Notes: generated from the sequence alone by a model not told the origin. A stretch of DNA of 64,000 bases from Duganella aquatilis (GCF_009674565.1 NZ_WKJL01000001.1:806001-870000); one strand, 5' to 3'; positions 1 to 9,027 are shown, numbered from the stretch's first letter. Made by a program: numbers and translations.

Positions 1-575
1 CGCGGCTGGCGGAAGAGTTCCCGTCGCTGGAAGTGGAGGTGCTGTCGGCGCCGCAGGACGACGCGCTGCGCATGCTGCACGACGGCGCCGCGCAACTGGC
101 GCTGATCTACGAACGCACCAAGGTCGATGACCGCGAGAGCTTCCAGGAACTGGGCAGCGAAGTGCTGGTGCCGGTGATCTCGCCGCGCCACCCGCTGGCG
201 CTGGAGCGCAACGGCAGCTTCCGGCTGGAAGACCTGGTCGACCTGCGCCAGATCGCCATCTTCAGTCGCGTGGCGGAGGATGCCGACCAGCGCGTGCTGA
301 TCTCGCGCAAGGTGTGGCGCACCGACAGCCACCTCGCCACGCTGGGACTGGTGCGCGCGGGCCTGGGCTGGGCCTATCTGCCGCGCCGCCTGGCGCAGCC
401 GCTGATGGAAGGCGGCGAGCTGCTGGGCATCGTCTTCGCCCACATGAGCAGCGAGTTGCGGCTATGGGTGGACGTGGTCTGGCTCAACGACCGCCCGCTG
501 GGCCTGGGCTCGCGGCGGCTGATCGCGCTGATGCAGGATATCGCCGGATTGGAAGCGCGTCCCGCCCGGAAGTGA
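1..575 (+). CDS. LysR-family transcriptional regulator, C-terminal part (5' end outside window)
   Basis: The reading frame is open from the first bases (frame starting at base 3) to the stop at 573-575, so the gene begins upstream of the window. The visible ~190 residues fit the periplasmic-binding-like effector domain of LysR regulators: the opening LAEEFPSLEVEV resembles the start of the co-inducer domain, followed by the usual alternating beta/alpha pattern and a 'LGLVRAGLGWAYLPRRLA' stretch typical of the LysR hinge region. The helix-turn-helix is not visible, so the target genes cannot be judged. It ends 33 bp before the dsbA-like gene, which has its own ribosome binding site. Confidence 0.85.
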   Translation, partial: RLAEEFPSLEVEVLSAPQDDALRMLHDGAAQLALIYERTKVDDRESFQELGSEVLVPVISPRHPLALERNGSFRLEDLVDLRQIAIFSRVAEDADQRVLISRKVWRTDSHLATLGLVRAGLGWAYLPRRLAQPLMEGGELLGIVFAHMSSELRLWVDVVWLNDRPLGLGSRRLIALMQDIAGLEARPARK

Positions 576-608
576 TAATCTGCTGTCTTTGCTCTTTTGA
601 GGATGATC

Positions 609-1271
609 ATGCGTTTGTTGAAGATTGCCCTGGTGGTTGCCGGCCTGTGCGCCGCCACCGCGTTTGCCTCGCCGACCGCGCCGCGCAACGGCGCCGAATA
701 CACCACCCTGAAAACGCCGCAGCCGGTACAGGCGCAAGGCAAGAAGGTCGAGGTGATCGAGTTCTTCATGTACCACTGCCCGGCGTGCTACGCGCTGGAG
801 CCGGACATGCTGGCGTGGGTGAAGAAGCAGGGCGATAACATCAGCTTCCGCCGCATCCACCTGCCGCTGACCGGCGAGAACGATCCGGAAGCGCATATGT
901 TCCTGACGCTGGATGCGCTGAAGCTCGAAGAACAGCTGCACGCCAAGCTGCTGACCACCTGGCACGTCGAACGCCGCCGCCTGAAAAACGATGCGGACAA
1001 TATCGACTGGGCAGTGAAGAACGGCGTCGATAAGGACAAGTTCACCAATATGTACAACTCGTTCGCGGTGATCACGCGCCTGAAGAACGCCGGCCGCGTG
1101 GCGACAGCCTACCAGGTCGACAGCACGCCGACGCTGGTGGTCGACGGCCGCTTCCTCACCAATCCAACGATGGTGGACGCCAGCAATCCCGGCACGCCGC
1201 GTCCGATGCTGAACGCGGCCACGCTGCAGGTGCTGGATGCGCTGGTCGAACAGGCGCGCAGCAAGAAGTAA
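609..1271 (+). CDS. dsbA: Thiol:disulfide interchange protein, DsbA family
   Basis: Periplasmic thiol oxidoreductase of the thioredoxin fold that introduces disulfides into exported proteins. The 220-residue product starts with a signal peptide (MRLLKIALVV... cleaved near AFA-S). The redox site is CPAC at residues 57-60 and the cis-proline loop STPT is near residue 174. The ATG at 609 was chosen because TGAGGA lies 6 bp upstream; an in-frame ATG at 603 and TTG at 597 also exist. The site is CPAC rather than the CPHC usual in DsbA, which may alter redox potential. No dsbB is visible nearby. Confidence 0.88.
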   Translation: MRLLKIALVVAGLCAATAFASPTAPRNGAEYTTLKTPQPVQAQGKKVEVIEFFMYHCPACYALEPDMLAWVKKQGDNISFRRIHLPLTGENDPEAHMFLTLDALKLEEQLHAKLLTTWHVERRRLKNDADNIDWAVKNGVDKDKFTNMYNSFAVITRLKNAGRVATAYQVDSTPTLVVDGRFLTNPTMVDASNPGTPRPMLNAATLQVLDALVEQARSKK

Positions 1272-1274
1272 GTC

Positions 1275-1787
1275 TTACAGGTGGCACTGATACAGGTGCG
1301 ACGTGTGCGGCTTGCCCGCCACCTGCGCCACCGTCGGCGCGGCCAGCACGTCGCGCATGAAGCCGGCCTTTTCCAGGATGCGCCGCGAGCCCAGGTTCTG
1401 CGGCGAGATCCATGCGTTGAGGATGCGCAGCTTGTACTGGCCGCGCGCCACGTCCATCAGGTGCGCGAGCGCCTGGCTGCCCAGCCCTTTGCGCGCCTGG
1501 TCGTGGGCGATGCGGTAGCCCACTTCGCCGGTGCCGGTCGCGTGGTCGATGCGGCGCAGGTTGGCGCGGCCGACGATGGCGGCGTCGTCGTCGCTGGTCA
1601 GCACGCACGGATGCATGGCGCCGGCCTTGTAGCTGTCCAGGTAATCGGCGATGTGGGCGGCGACGCCGGCCGCCGAATAAAACGCCGGATCGCGCGCTTC
1701 CACGTGCTGTTCGAACCACGTGCGGTTGGCCGTTTCAAACGCCAGCAGGCGGTCGACGTCGTCGGCTTGCAGCGTGCGGATTTTCAT
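1275..1787 (-). CDS. GNAT-family N-acetyltransferase (RimJ/RimL-like)
   Basis: 170-residue acetyltransferase of the GNAT fold. The acetyl-CoA binding signature is visible as QARKGLGSQAL near residues 98-108, followed by the RimJ/RimL-type 'NLGSRRILEKAGF' segment, where the asparagine and the KxGF turn are typical of protein or peptide N-terminal acetylases. The ATG at 1787 overlaps the stop of the upstream hydrolase gene by four bases (ATGA), so the two are probably co-translated. The frame is open further upstream, but only inside the hydrolase gene. The acceptor substrate cannot be told from sequence. Confidence 0.88.
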   Translation of the reverse strand: MKIRTLQADDVDRLLAFETANRTWFEQHVEARDPAFYSAAGVAAHIADYLDSYKAGAMHPCVLTSDDDAAIVGRANLRRIDHATGTGEVGYRIAHDQARKGLGSQALAHLMDVARGQYKLRILNAWISPQNLGSRRILEKAGFMRDVLAAPTVAQVAGKPHTSHLYQCHL

Positions 1788-2716
1788 GGGTGGGCCGCCA
1801 GGTAAGTCAGCATGTCGTGGTTGAACAGGGCCGTCTGCTCCATCTGCGGCAGGTGGCCCGCCTGGTCGATTTCCCGGTATTCCAATGTCGGTATGGCCTT
1901 GCGGATGTGCGCCGACTGCGTCACCGCCAGCGTCGGATCCTGTTTGCCCCACACCAGGTGTACCGGCGTGCCGGCGCGCGCGATGCTGGCGTAGATGCCG
2001 TCGAAATCCTCCCGCGACAAGGCCAGGCGCGAGCGGTACAGCGCGCGGCCGAAGCCGTGATACTGCATCTGCGGACGATAGCGGTCGGCCCAGCCGGGGA
2101 ATTGTTCGGGATGCAGGAAGTCGCTGCTCTGGTTGTCCGCCATGCCGGGCACGGCGCCGGTCTGGAACAGGTAGGGGCCAAGCAGCGGCGTGGCCATCTG
2201 CCAGCCGATCTGCGGCGCGCTGTTGGACGGATCGACCAGGTTCAGCGTGCGGATGCGGTCCGGATGCGTGGACGCGTAATGCGCCGTGACGTAGCCGCCG
2301 AACGACAGGCCGAACAGGTCGATCTTGCCGTCCACCTTGAGCGCCTTGAGCAGTTCGTCCAGCTGGCGGTCGTAGAAGGCGCCGTCGTAGGCGGCGTCCG
2401 GGCGGTCGGACAGGCCGCGGCCGAACAGGTCGTAGCGGATGACGCGGTAGCCGGCGTCGCGCAGCGCGGCAAAGGTCGGATCCCAGATGTAGGAAGGCAC
2501 CGAGAAGCCGTGCACCAGCACCGCCACGCGGCCGTCGGCCGGTCCGGCCATTTCGTAATGGGTAACGCCGTCGCTCAGCGTGACGAAGGTGCCGGGCGCC
2601 TGCTGGCGCGCAGCGGCGTCCAGCGTCAGGTGTTCGGGATTCTTGTGGTAGTAGTAGCCGGTGGCGCCGGCTCCGGCCAGCAACACGGCAAGCAGGATCC
2701 AGCGCAGCGTCTTCAT
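1784..2716 (-). CDS. Alpha/beta hydrolase, membrane-anchored or exported
   Basis: 310-residue alpha/beta hydrolase. An N-terminal hydrophobic segment (residues 4-22) suggests a membrane anchor or signal sequence. The oxyanion motif HG is at residues 69-70, the nucleophile elbow GLSFG has Ser138, an acid lies in WGKQDP near residue 262, and the terminal histidine is in QAGHLP near residue 290. This arrangement fits epoxide-hydrolase/haloperoxidase-like or esterase members of the fold; the substrate is unknown. Its stop overlaps the acetyltransferase start (ATGA), giving a two-gene unit with the small protein gene just upstream. Confidence 0.88.
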   Translation of the reverse strand: MKTLRWILLAVLLAGAGATGYYYHKNPEHLTLDAAARQQAPGTFVTLSDGVTHYEMAGPADGRVAVLVHGFSVPSYIWDPTFAALRDAGYRVIRYDLFGRGLSDRPDAAYDGAFYDRQLDELLKALKVDGKIDLFGLSFGGYVTAHYASTHPDRIRTLNLVDPSNSAPQIGWQMATPLLGPYLFQTGAVPGMADNQSSDFLHPEQFPGWADRYRPQMQYHGFGRALYRSRLALSREDFDGIYASIARAGTPVHLVWGKQDPTLAVTQSAHIRKAIPTLEYREIDQAGHLPQMEQTALFNHDMLTYLAAHP

Positions 2717-2725
2717 GGCGACCGC

Positions 2726-2908
2726 TTAGTTGACGGTGAAGCGGGCGGGAATTTCGATGCCGCCGCTGCGTGCCGCTTCAGCGTACGCTTTCAGCTCGGC
2801 GACCACCGCTTCGAGCTGCTCCTGGCCCGGGTTGGCCTGGAAGTGTTTGATGCGCTCGTTCATGAGCGTGATTTGCTTGCTCCAGTCCAGACGATTCATT
2901 TTGCTCAT
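2726..2908 (-). CDS. Small conserved-looking protein of unknown function (60 aa)
   Basis: A 60-residue, mostly helical and charged protein beginning MSKMNRLDWSKQ and ending IEIPARFTVN. I do not recognise a family. The ATG at 2908 has GGAG about five bases upstream; longer in-frame starts lack a good site. It precedes the hydrolase by 9 bp on the same strand, which suggests one transcription unit of three genes (2908 down to 1275). No signal peptide, membrane segment or cysteine motif is visible. Confidence 0.6.
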   Translation of the reverse strand: MSKMNRLDWSKQITLMNERIKHFQANPGQEQLEAVVAELKAYAEAARSGGIEIPARFTVN

Positions 2909-2984
2909 ATGCACTCCGATTTCCAAAAAATCAGTATAGAACAAAAGGCAAATGTTGGGCGTCTTTTGATGTGCGCTAGCGTAC

Positions 2985-3698
2985 TTAGCGGCGCACGCCA
3001 TGCAGGAACAGGTCCACGCCCTCGGCCGCGCGGATGCGCAGTTCGTCGTTGGTCGGCGCGTGTTCGCGCGGGAACAGCAGGCGGCTCATGTAGTCGCCCA
3101 TGATGCAGTTGATCAGGAACACCGGCAGCATCTCGTCGCGCAGGCCGGGGCGCAGCTGGGCCTTGATTTCCGGCCGGGCGAAGAAGCGTCCCAGCTCCTC
3201 GCGGGTCAGCTGCGGGCCGGCCTTGAAGAAGGTTTCCGCCAGTTCCGGCGTGGTCTTGGCTTCAGCCACCACCATGCGGTGCAGGTTGGTGAAAGTCGGC
3301 ATCGAGCACAGGCGCAGGAAACGCAGGCCGAAGTCGTGCAGGATCTCTTCCATTGGCCGCGGATCGGTTTCCATCGATTCCACGCCGGCCATATAGTGCT
3401 CGCGGCCGTTGGCGATGATGGCGTTCAGCAGTCCGGCCTTGCCGCCGAATTTCACGTAGATGGTGCGCACCGCCACGTGGGCTTCGCGGGCGATCATTTC
3501 CAGGCTGACCTTGCTGTAGCCTTTTTCCAGGAACAGCTGGCCTGCCGTGTGCAGCAGCGCTTCGCGGCGGGCGGCCTTGTCGGCGGCGCGCGGACGGCCG
3601 GCGGCCTTGCCGAAGCACGGCGAATCAGGGGAATAGTGGCCTTCCGGACAATCTTGCTCGTCCAGCGCGGCGGCGTCGGTCGGGGCGGTGGTATTCAT
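2985..3698 (-). CDS. TetR-family transcriptional repressor of the adjacent efflux operon
   Basis: 237-residue TetR regulator. The N-terminal helix-turn-helix lies at about residues 43-92 (AGQLFLEKGYSKVSLEMIAREAHVAVRTIYVKF), preceded by an unusual ~38-residue extension containing two cysteines (DCPEG, SPCFG). The C-terminal ligand domain has the AefR-like pattern seen in regulators of EmrAB/RND pumps. It is divergent from the efflux operon across a 131-bp intergenic region with inverted AAATGAAA sites, so it most likely represses that operon and itself and is released by pump substrates. The ligand is unknown. Confidence 0.9.
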   Translation of the reverse strand: MNTTAPTDAAALDEQDCPEGHYSPDSPCFGKAAGRPRAADKAARREALLHTAGQLFLEKGYSKVSLEMIAREAHVAVRTIYVKFGGKAGLLNAIIANGREHYMAGVESMETDPRPMEEILHDFGLRFLRLCSMPTFTNLHRMVVAEAKTTPELAETFFKAGPQLTREELGRFFARPEIKAQLRPGLRDEMLPVFLINCIMGDYMSRLLFPREHAPTNDELRIRAAEGVDLFLHGVRR

Positions 3699-3741
3699 GG
3701 CGGTCGAATGATAGCGAATGCCGCCATGCTAGTCCAAAAAA

Positions 3742-3814
3742 AAATGAAATGCAACCGTTTCATTTCTTGACTTTGGACAGAAACCAGCCATAATGCTCCC
3801 ATCTCATTTCATTT
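3742..3814. promoter_or_regulatory. Candidate TetR operator with promoter of the efflux operon
   Basis: AAATGAAA (3742-3749) and TTTCATTT (3758-3765) form a perfect 8-bp inverted repeat with an 8-nt spacer. A further TTTCATTT copy lies at 3807-3814. Between them is a plausible rightward promoter: TTGACT (3767-3772), 16 nt, CATAAT (3789-3794). The operator therefore abuts the -35 and a half site follows the -10, a layout expected for repression of the operon. Binding by the divergent TetR protein is inferred from position and symmetry only. Confidence 0.65.
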
Positions 3815-3829
3815 TTCTCGGAGCTGTCC

Positions 3830-4966
3830 ATGTCCACCCAAGAACAAAAACTCAGTGCTGTTCCACCGGCCGCCGGCGCCGCTCCTGCTGCGCCAGCCGC
3901 TCCGGCCGCCGCTTCGCAGCCGCCGAACCGCCGCGTACTGGTGATCGCCGCCATCGTCGCCCTGGTCGCAATCGGCGTGGGTGGCCGCATGTGGTACCGC
4001 AGCCATTACTATGTCGAGACCGACAATGCCTACGTCGCCGGTCACGTGACGCCGGTGTCGTCGCGCATTTCCGGCGTGGTGACCAAGCTGCTGATCGAGG
4101 ACAACCAGCTGGTCAAGGAAGGCGACGTCATCGCCGAGCTGGACCCGTTCGACCAGGGCGTGCGCGTGGAGCAGATCCAGGCGCAGATCGCTTCGGCCAA
4201 GCAGCAGGTGGTGCAGGCCGACGCCCAGATCGTGCAAGTGCAGGCGCAAGCCAGCGCCGCCGCCGCGCAAGTGGCGCAGTCGCAGGCGCAGTTGGTGCGC
4301 GCCAATCAGGACGCCGAGCGTTTCGGCCAGCTGTATAACAGCCAGATGAAAGCCGTGTCGAAGTCGGAACTGGACGCCGCTGTCGCCGCCCGCGCCAGCG
4401 CCGTGGCCGATGTCGCCGCGCGCAAGGACAGCACCGCCGCCGCCAAGGCGCAGATCGAGTCGGCCAAGTCGGCGCGCGATGTGGCGCAGGCGCAGGTCGC
4501 CGTGCTGCAAGTGCAACTGAAAGACGCGCAGCAGCAACTGGCGTACAACAAGATCCTGGCGCCGGTGACGGGCCGTATCGGCAAGCGCACCATCGAGGTG
4601 GGTCAGCGCGTCCAGCCTGGCCAGCAGCTGACCGCCATCGTGCAGGAAAACGTCTGGCTGACCGCCAACTTCAAGGAAACCCAGTTGGCTGAACTGAAGC
4701 CGGGCCAGGAAGTCAAAGTGTCGGTCGATGCGCTGCCGGGCCGTGAGCTGATCGGCAAGGTGGACAGCTTCTCGCCAGCCTCCGGCGCGCAGTTCGCGCT
4801 GCTGCCGGCCGATAACGCCACCGGCAACTTCACCAAGATCGTCCAGCGCGTGCCGGTCAAGGTCACCTTCAAGCCGGAAGACGTGAAGGCCCTGAGCGGC
4901 CGTCTGGTGCCGGGCATGTCGGCGATTGCCGAAGTGTCGCTGAAATCCGACCACGCCGCCCAGTAA
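3830..4966 (+). CDS. emrA: HlyD/EmrA-family periplasmic adaptor of a tripartite efflux pump
   Basis: 378-residue membrane fusion protein linking the inner-membrane MFS pump to the outer-membrane channel. An Ala/Pro-rich cytoplasmic tail (residues 1-33) precedes one transmembrane helix (about 35-53). Then come the first lipoyl half (YVETDNAYVAGHVTPVSSR), a long Ala/Gln-rich coiled coil (about residues 105-225), the second lipoyl half (ILAPVTGRIGKRTIEVGQRV) and the beta-barrel domain. It is first in the operon, 10 bp ahead of the MFS gene. Family membership is clear; the exported compounds are not. Confidence 0.93.
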   Translation: MSTQEQKLSAVPPAAGAAPAAPAAPAAASQPPNRRVLVIAAIVALVAIGVGGRMWYRSHYYVETDNAYVAGHVTPVSSRISGVVTKLLIEDNQLVKEGDVIAELDPFDQGVRVEQIQAQIASAKQQVVQADAQIVQVQAQASAAAAQVAQSQAQLVRANQDAERFGQLYNSQMKAVSKSELDAAVAARASAVADVAARKDSTAAAKAQIESAKSARDVAQAQVAVLQVQLKDAQQQLAYNKILAPVTGRIGKRTIEVGQRVQPGQQLTAIVQENVWLTANFKETQLAELKPGQEVKVSVDALPGRELIGKVDSFSPASGAQFALLPADNATGNFTKIVQRVPVKVTFKPEDVKALSGRLVPGMSAIAEVSLKSDHAAQ

Positions 4967-4976
4967 GGAGCGCGTC

Positions 4977-6590
4977 ATGGCCAGCACCACAATCGATACG
5001 CCGGGCGGCGGGAAGCCGCTCGCGCCGCCAATGCCAAGCGAGAAGGTCTCCGGCCGCACCTGGCTGGCGGTCGCCGCCGGCATGTTGGGCGCCTTCATGG
5101 CGGTGCTCGACATCCAGATCACCAACTCGTCGCTGAAGGACATCCTCGGCGCCCTGTCGGCCACGCAGGAAGAAGGTTCCTGGATTGCCACCGCCTACCT
5201 GGTGGCGGAGATCATCGTCATTCCGATGACCGGTCTGTTCGTGCGCGTGTTCGGCATGCGCGCCTACATGATCGGCACCACCACGCTGTTCCTCGGCTTC
5301 TCCACGCTGTGCGGCTTCGCCTGGAACCTGCCAAGCATGATCATGTTCCGCATGCTGCAGGGCTTTACCGGCGGCGCGCTGATTCCGATGGCGATGACGC
5401 TGGTGATGGCCAAGCTGCCGCCGTCCAAGCGCGCCACCGGCATGGCCATCTTCGGCCTGACCGCCACGCTGGCGCCGTCGATGGGCCCGACGCTGGGCGG
5501 TTACCTGAGCGAGCTGTATGGCTGGCCGTCGATCTTCTACATCAACTGGGTGCCTGGCCTGCTGCTGATCGGCGGTATCGCCGTCGGCCTGGACAAGGAA
5601 AAGCACAATCTGTCGGCGCTGTTCAACGCCGACTGGCTGGGCATCGCCTTCATGGCCGTGGGCCTGGGCAGCCTGACCGTGTTCCTGGAAGAGGGCAACA
5701 CCAAGGACTGGTTCGACTCGCCGTTCATCAACACCTTTGCCGCGCTGGCCGTGGTCGGCCTGCTGGGCTGGGTGGTCAACAGCACCTTGCGCAAGCAGCC
5801 GTTCGTCAACCTGGGCCTGTACGGCCAGCGCAACTTCGCCGCCGCCACCGCGCTGTCGATGGCGATGGGCATGGGCCTGTACGGTTCGGCGTTCATCCTG
5901 CCGCTGTTCCTGGCGCAGATTCCCGGCTACTCGCCGATGCAGATCGGTGAAGTGATCATGTGGGCCGGTTTGCCGCAGCTGTTCATCATGCCGTTCGTGG
6001 CCAAGCTGTCGTCGAAGGTCGACAACCGCATCCTGTGCACCTTCGGCCTGCTGCTGTTCGGCGGTTCCTGCCTGATGAACTCCTATATGGATGCGACCAC
6101 CGGCTACGACCAGCTGCTGCTGTCGCAGGTGGTGCGCGCGCTGGGCCAGCCGTTCGTGATGCTGACGCTGTCGAACTTCGCGATGAACGGCATCCAGCCG
6201 AAGGACATTCCATCGGCATCGAGCCTGATCAACATGACCCGTAACCTGGGCGGTTCGATCGGCATCGCGCTGCTGGCCACCGCGCTGACCAACCGCGAGC
6301 ACTTCCACTCGGTGCGCATCGGCGAGTCGGTGAGCAACTACGCGCTGAACACGCAGGACCGTTTGTCGGCATTGACGGCGTCGTTCATCAACAATGGCTT
6401 CGACAGCGCTTCGGCCGCCAATATGGCCCTCAAGGCGGTGGACGGCATCGTGCGCCGCGAAGCGTATGTGATGGCCTACAACGACGGCTTCTTCCTGGTG
6501 GCGATGGTGCTGTTCGGCTGTATCGGCGTGCTGTGGTTCTCGGACAAAGTCAAAGCCCCTGGCGGCGGTGGCGGCGGCGGTGCGCACTAA
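4977..6590 (+). CDS. emrB: DHA2-family MFS efflux transporter (EmrB/QacA type)
   Basis: 537-residue drug:proton antiporter with the 14-helix DHA2 architecture. The start MASTTIDTPGGGK is preceded by AAGGAG. Helix 1 carries the DHA2 motif (LDIQITNSSL), and the motif C region is visible as LAPSMGPTLGGYLSELYGW. The protein ends in a Gly-rich tail (PGGGGGGGAH). It sits between the adaptor and the outer-membrane factor genes, so the operon encodes all three parts of a cell-envelope-spanning pump. Substrate range cannot be read from sequence. Confidence 0.93.
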   Translation: MASTTIDTPGGGKPLAPPMPSEKVSGRTWLAVAAGMLGAFMAVLDIQITNSSLKDILGALSATQEEGSWIATAYLVAEIIVIPMTGLFVRVFGMRAYMIGTTTLFLGFSTLCGFAWNLPSMIMFRMLQGFTGGALIPMAMTLVMAKLPPSKRATGMAIFGLTATLAPSMGPTLGGYLSELYGWPSIFYINWVPGLLLIGGIAVGLDKEKHNLSALFNADWLGIAFMAVGLGSLTVFLEEGNTKDWFDSPFINTFAALAVVGLLGWVVNSTLRKQPFVNLGLYGQRNFAAATALSMAMGMGLYGSAFILPLFLAQIPGYSPMQIGEVIMWAGLPQLFIMPFVAKLSSKVDNRILCTFGLLLFGGSCLMNSYMDATTGYDQLLLSQVVRALGQPFVMLTLSNFAMNGIQPKDIPSASSLINMTRNLGGSIGIALLATALTNREHFHSVRIGESVSNYALNTQDRLSALTASFINNGFDSASAANMALKAVDGIVRREAYVMAYNDGFFLVAMVLFGCIGVLWFSDKVKAPGGGGGGGAH

Positions 6591-6628
6591 GCGCCCACGC
6601 TCAATCAAATTTAAAGTGAGGTAACACC

Positions 6629-8104
6629 ATGTTGAATTCAGCTCTGAAGCGCCTGACGCTCGCTGTTTCCGTAACCCTGGCCGTCACTGGCTGCGCCACC
6701 GTGGGCAGTGACTTCAAAGCGCCGGCGAATGTCGCCGACGCCTCGTTCCGTCATCTGCCGCAAGCCGGCGCCAGCGAGGCGCACCTGCCTGCGCAATGGT
6801 GGACGGTGTTTAACGACGCCACCCTCAACCATCTGGAAGAGACGGCGCTGCGCGACAACCCAAGCGTGAAAGCCGCCGCACAGCGCCTGGTGCAGGCGCT
6901 GGAACAGGCCGGCGTGTCGCGCGCCAACCAGCAGCCGCAGTTGAGCGTCAACGCCGGCATCTCGAACTCGCGCACCTCGGCCGAAACCTCGCAGGGTATC
7001 GCGCTGGGTGGCCGTTCGATCAAGGGTAACAACTACTCGGTCGGTTCCAGCTTCTCGTACGAAATCGACCTGCTGGGCCGCGTACGCCGCCTGGTGGAAG
7101 CGTCGGACGCGCAGGCGCTGGTCGCCGAGGCGGACCGCGATGGCGTGCTGCTGATGCTGTCGTCGCAACTGGCCACCACCTACTGGCAGCTGCGCGGCCT
7201 GGATGCGGAAATCGCCATCCTGAACGGCGCGCTGGATACCCGCCGCGAAAGCGAGGAGCTGGTCACCGCGCGCTTCGACGCCGGCCTGTCGAACGAGCTG
7301 GATGTCTCGCGTGCCCGCATCGAGCGCGCCAATGCGCAGGCGGACCTGCATGAAGTGCAGCGTCAGCGCAACCTGCTGGAACACAGCCTGGCCACGCTGA
7401 TCGGCGCCTCGCCGTCGTCGATGCTGACGGCGCCGAAGGCGGATGCCGCCGTGCTGCCGCTGCCGCCGGCGATTCCGGTCGGCCTGCCGGCCAGCCTGCT
7501 GGCGCAACGTCCCGATCTGGCAGGCAGCGTGGCGACCCTGCGCGCCACCAATGCGCAGATCGGCGTGGCGGAAGGCGCGTTCTATCCTTCGTTCACGCTG
7601 ACCGGCAACTTCGGCTATGCGTCCGAGAGCCTGAGCAACCTGGCCAAGGGCGATTCGCGCCAGTTCAGCGTGGGTCCGCTGGCCTTGTCGCTGCCGGTGT
7701 TCGACGGTGGCCGCAACAAGGCCAATCTGGCGATTGCCAAGTCGCGCTACGAAGAGGCGATTGCCAATCACGAGACCAAGCTGCTGACCGCACTGCGCGA
7801 AGTGGAAGATGCGCTGTCGGACGTGCAGCAACGCCAGCAGCAGGGTGAGGCGCAGCACGCGTCGCAAGTGGCTGCGGCGCGCGGTTACCTGGTGGCGCGT
7901 GCGCGCTACGAGCGTGGCGTGTCGACCTACCTTGACGTGACCGATGCCCAGCGCAGCGCGCTGAGCGCGGACCGCGCGGCGGTGCAGATCAACACCCAGC
8001 GCCTGCTGGCCGCCGTCTCGGTGGCGCGTGCGCTGGGCGCCGGCTGGCAGCCTTCGGCGCAACTGTCGCAGGTCGCGCAGAACGGCAATATCAAGGCGCA
8101 GTAA
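6629..8104 (+). CDS. NodT/OprM-family outer-membrane efflux lipoprotein
   Basis: 491-residue outer-membrane factor. The signal peptide ends in a lipobox (LAVTGC) with Cys22 as the lipidated residue. Two repeats of the TolC/OprM fold are visible, with the conserved LLQRPDLAGSVATLRATNAQIGVA-type segment in mid-protein (LAQRPDLAGS) and a second helical hairpin near the C-terminus. It begins 38 bp after the MFS gene with GTGAGG before the ATG and completes the tripartite efflux operon. Confidence 0.93.
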   Translation: MLNSALKRLTLAVSVTLAVTGCATVGSDFKAPANVADASFRHLPQAGASEAHLPAQWWTVFNDATLNHLEETALRDNPSVKAAAQRLVQALEQAGVSRANQQPQLSVNAGISNSRTSAETSQGIALGGRSIKGNNYSVGSSFSYEIDLLGRVRRLVEASDAQALVAEADRDGVLLMLSSQLATTYWQLRGLDAEIAILNGALDTRRESEELVTARFDAGLSNELDVSRARIERANAQADLHEVQRQRNLLEHSLATLIGASPSSMLTAPKADAAVLPLPPAIPVGLPASLLAQRPDLAGSVATLRATNAQIGVAEGAFYPSFTLTGNFGYASESLSNLAKGDSRQFSVGPLALSLPVFDGGRNKANLAIAKSRYEEAIANHETKLLTALREVEDALSDVQQRQQQGEAQHASQVAAARGYLVARARYERGVSTYLDVTDAQRSALSADRAAVQINTQRLLAAVSVARALGAGWQPSAQLSQVAQNGNIKAQ

Positions 8105-8115
8105 GCGCCGTCCCT

Positions 8116-9027
8116 TTACGCCGAAGAGGCCAGCGGCAAACGTGCCGCTGGTCCGAAGCGTTCCACAATGAAGTCGATGAAGGTGGTCAGCTTGGGCGTG
8201 GCCCTGCGGTCGCGCGGGTACACCAGGTGCATCGCGCGCGGCGTGGGCAGATAGTCGGTCAGGATCGGCACCAGCCGGCCGGCGGCGATGTCCTGCGCCA
8301 GCAGCACTTCGGCTTGCATCACAATCCCGAAATCCTTGAGCGCGGCCATGCGCAATGCCTGGCCGCTGTTGGTGCGCATGCGGCTCGCCGGCAGTTCGCG
8401 CTTGCCCTGCAGCGATTGCAGGCGCCAGCGCACGCCCACCGCGCCGACCATGAAGTCCAGGCATTCGTGCTGCGCCAGATCGTCCGGCGTTTGCGGCGTG
8501 CCGCGCTGCTTCAGGTAGGCCGGCGAGGCGCAGATGCTCATCCCGTAGGAGAACAGCGGACGGGCGATCATGCTCGAATCGTCCAGCGCGCCGACGCGGA
8601 TGGCGGCGTCGAAACCTTCTTCCACCAGGTCCACCATGCGGTCGTTGAGGCTGAGGTCCACGCTGACGTCCGGATGCAGGCGCAGATAGTCGGTGATGGC
8701 GGGCGCCAGCCATTCGCTGCCGAACGAGAACGGCGCGGTGACGCGCAGGCGGCCGCGCGGTACGCTGCGCATGGCTTCCGCGCCGCTTTCGGCGGCGGCG
8801 ATCTGCGCCAGGATGGCACGGCACTGGTCGGCGTACTGCGCGCCGATCTCGGTCAGGCTCTGGCGGCGCGTGGTGCGCGTCAGCAGGCGCGCGCCGAGCG
8901 TCGCCTCCAGCTGGGCGATGTGCTTGCCGACCATGACCGGCGAGATGCTGAAGCGCGCGGCGGCGGCCGTGAAATTGCCGGCATCGACCACGGCGACGAA
9001 GATTTCCATACTGCGCAGCTTGTCCAT
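8116..9027 (-). CDS. LysR-family transcriptional regulator (CrgA/AaeR-like)
   Basis: 303-residue LysR protein. The winged helix-turn-helix occupies residues 1-62 (MEIFVAVVDAGNFTAAAARF...), and the effector domain begins with GRLRVTAPFSFG. The pattern, including 'DRMVDLVEEGFDAAIRVG', is that of the large LysR subfamily that usually controls one divergent oxidoreductase gene. Here the divergent neighbour is a short-chain dehydrogenase whose start is 95 bp away, so that gene is the probable target. It is convergent with the efflux operon, 11 bp from its last stop. Confidence 0.92.
   Translation of the reverse strand: MDKLRSMEIFVAVVDAGNFTAAAARFSISPVMVGKHIAQLEATLGARLLTRTTRRQSLTEIGAQYADQCRAILAQIAAAESGAEAMRSVPRGRLRVTAPFSFGSEWLAPAITDYLRLHPDVSVDLSLNDRMVDLVEEGFDAAIRVGALDDSSMIARPLFSYGMSICASPAYLKQRGTPQTPDDLAQHECLDFMVGAVGVRWRLQSLQGKRELPASRMRTNSGQALRMAALKDFGIVMQAEVLLAQDIAAGRLVPILTDYLPTPRAMHLVYPRDRRATPKLTTFIDFIVERFGPAARLPLASSA

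Noticed and set aside
1275..1952. Longer acetyltransferase frame starting inside the hydrolase gene
   Set aside because: The extra N-terminal residues are antisense-like and lack a start site; ATG 1787 fits the family.
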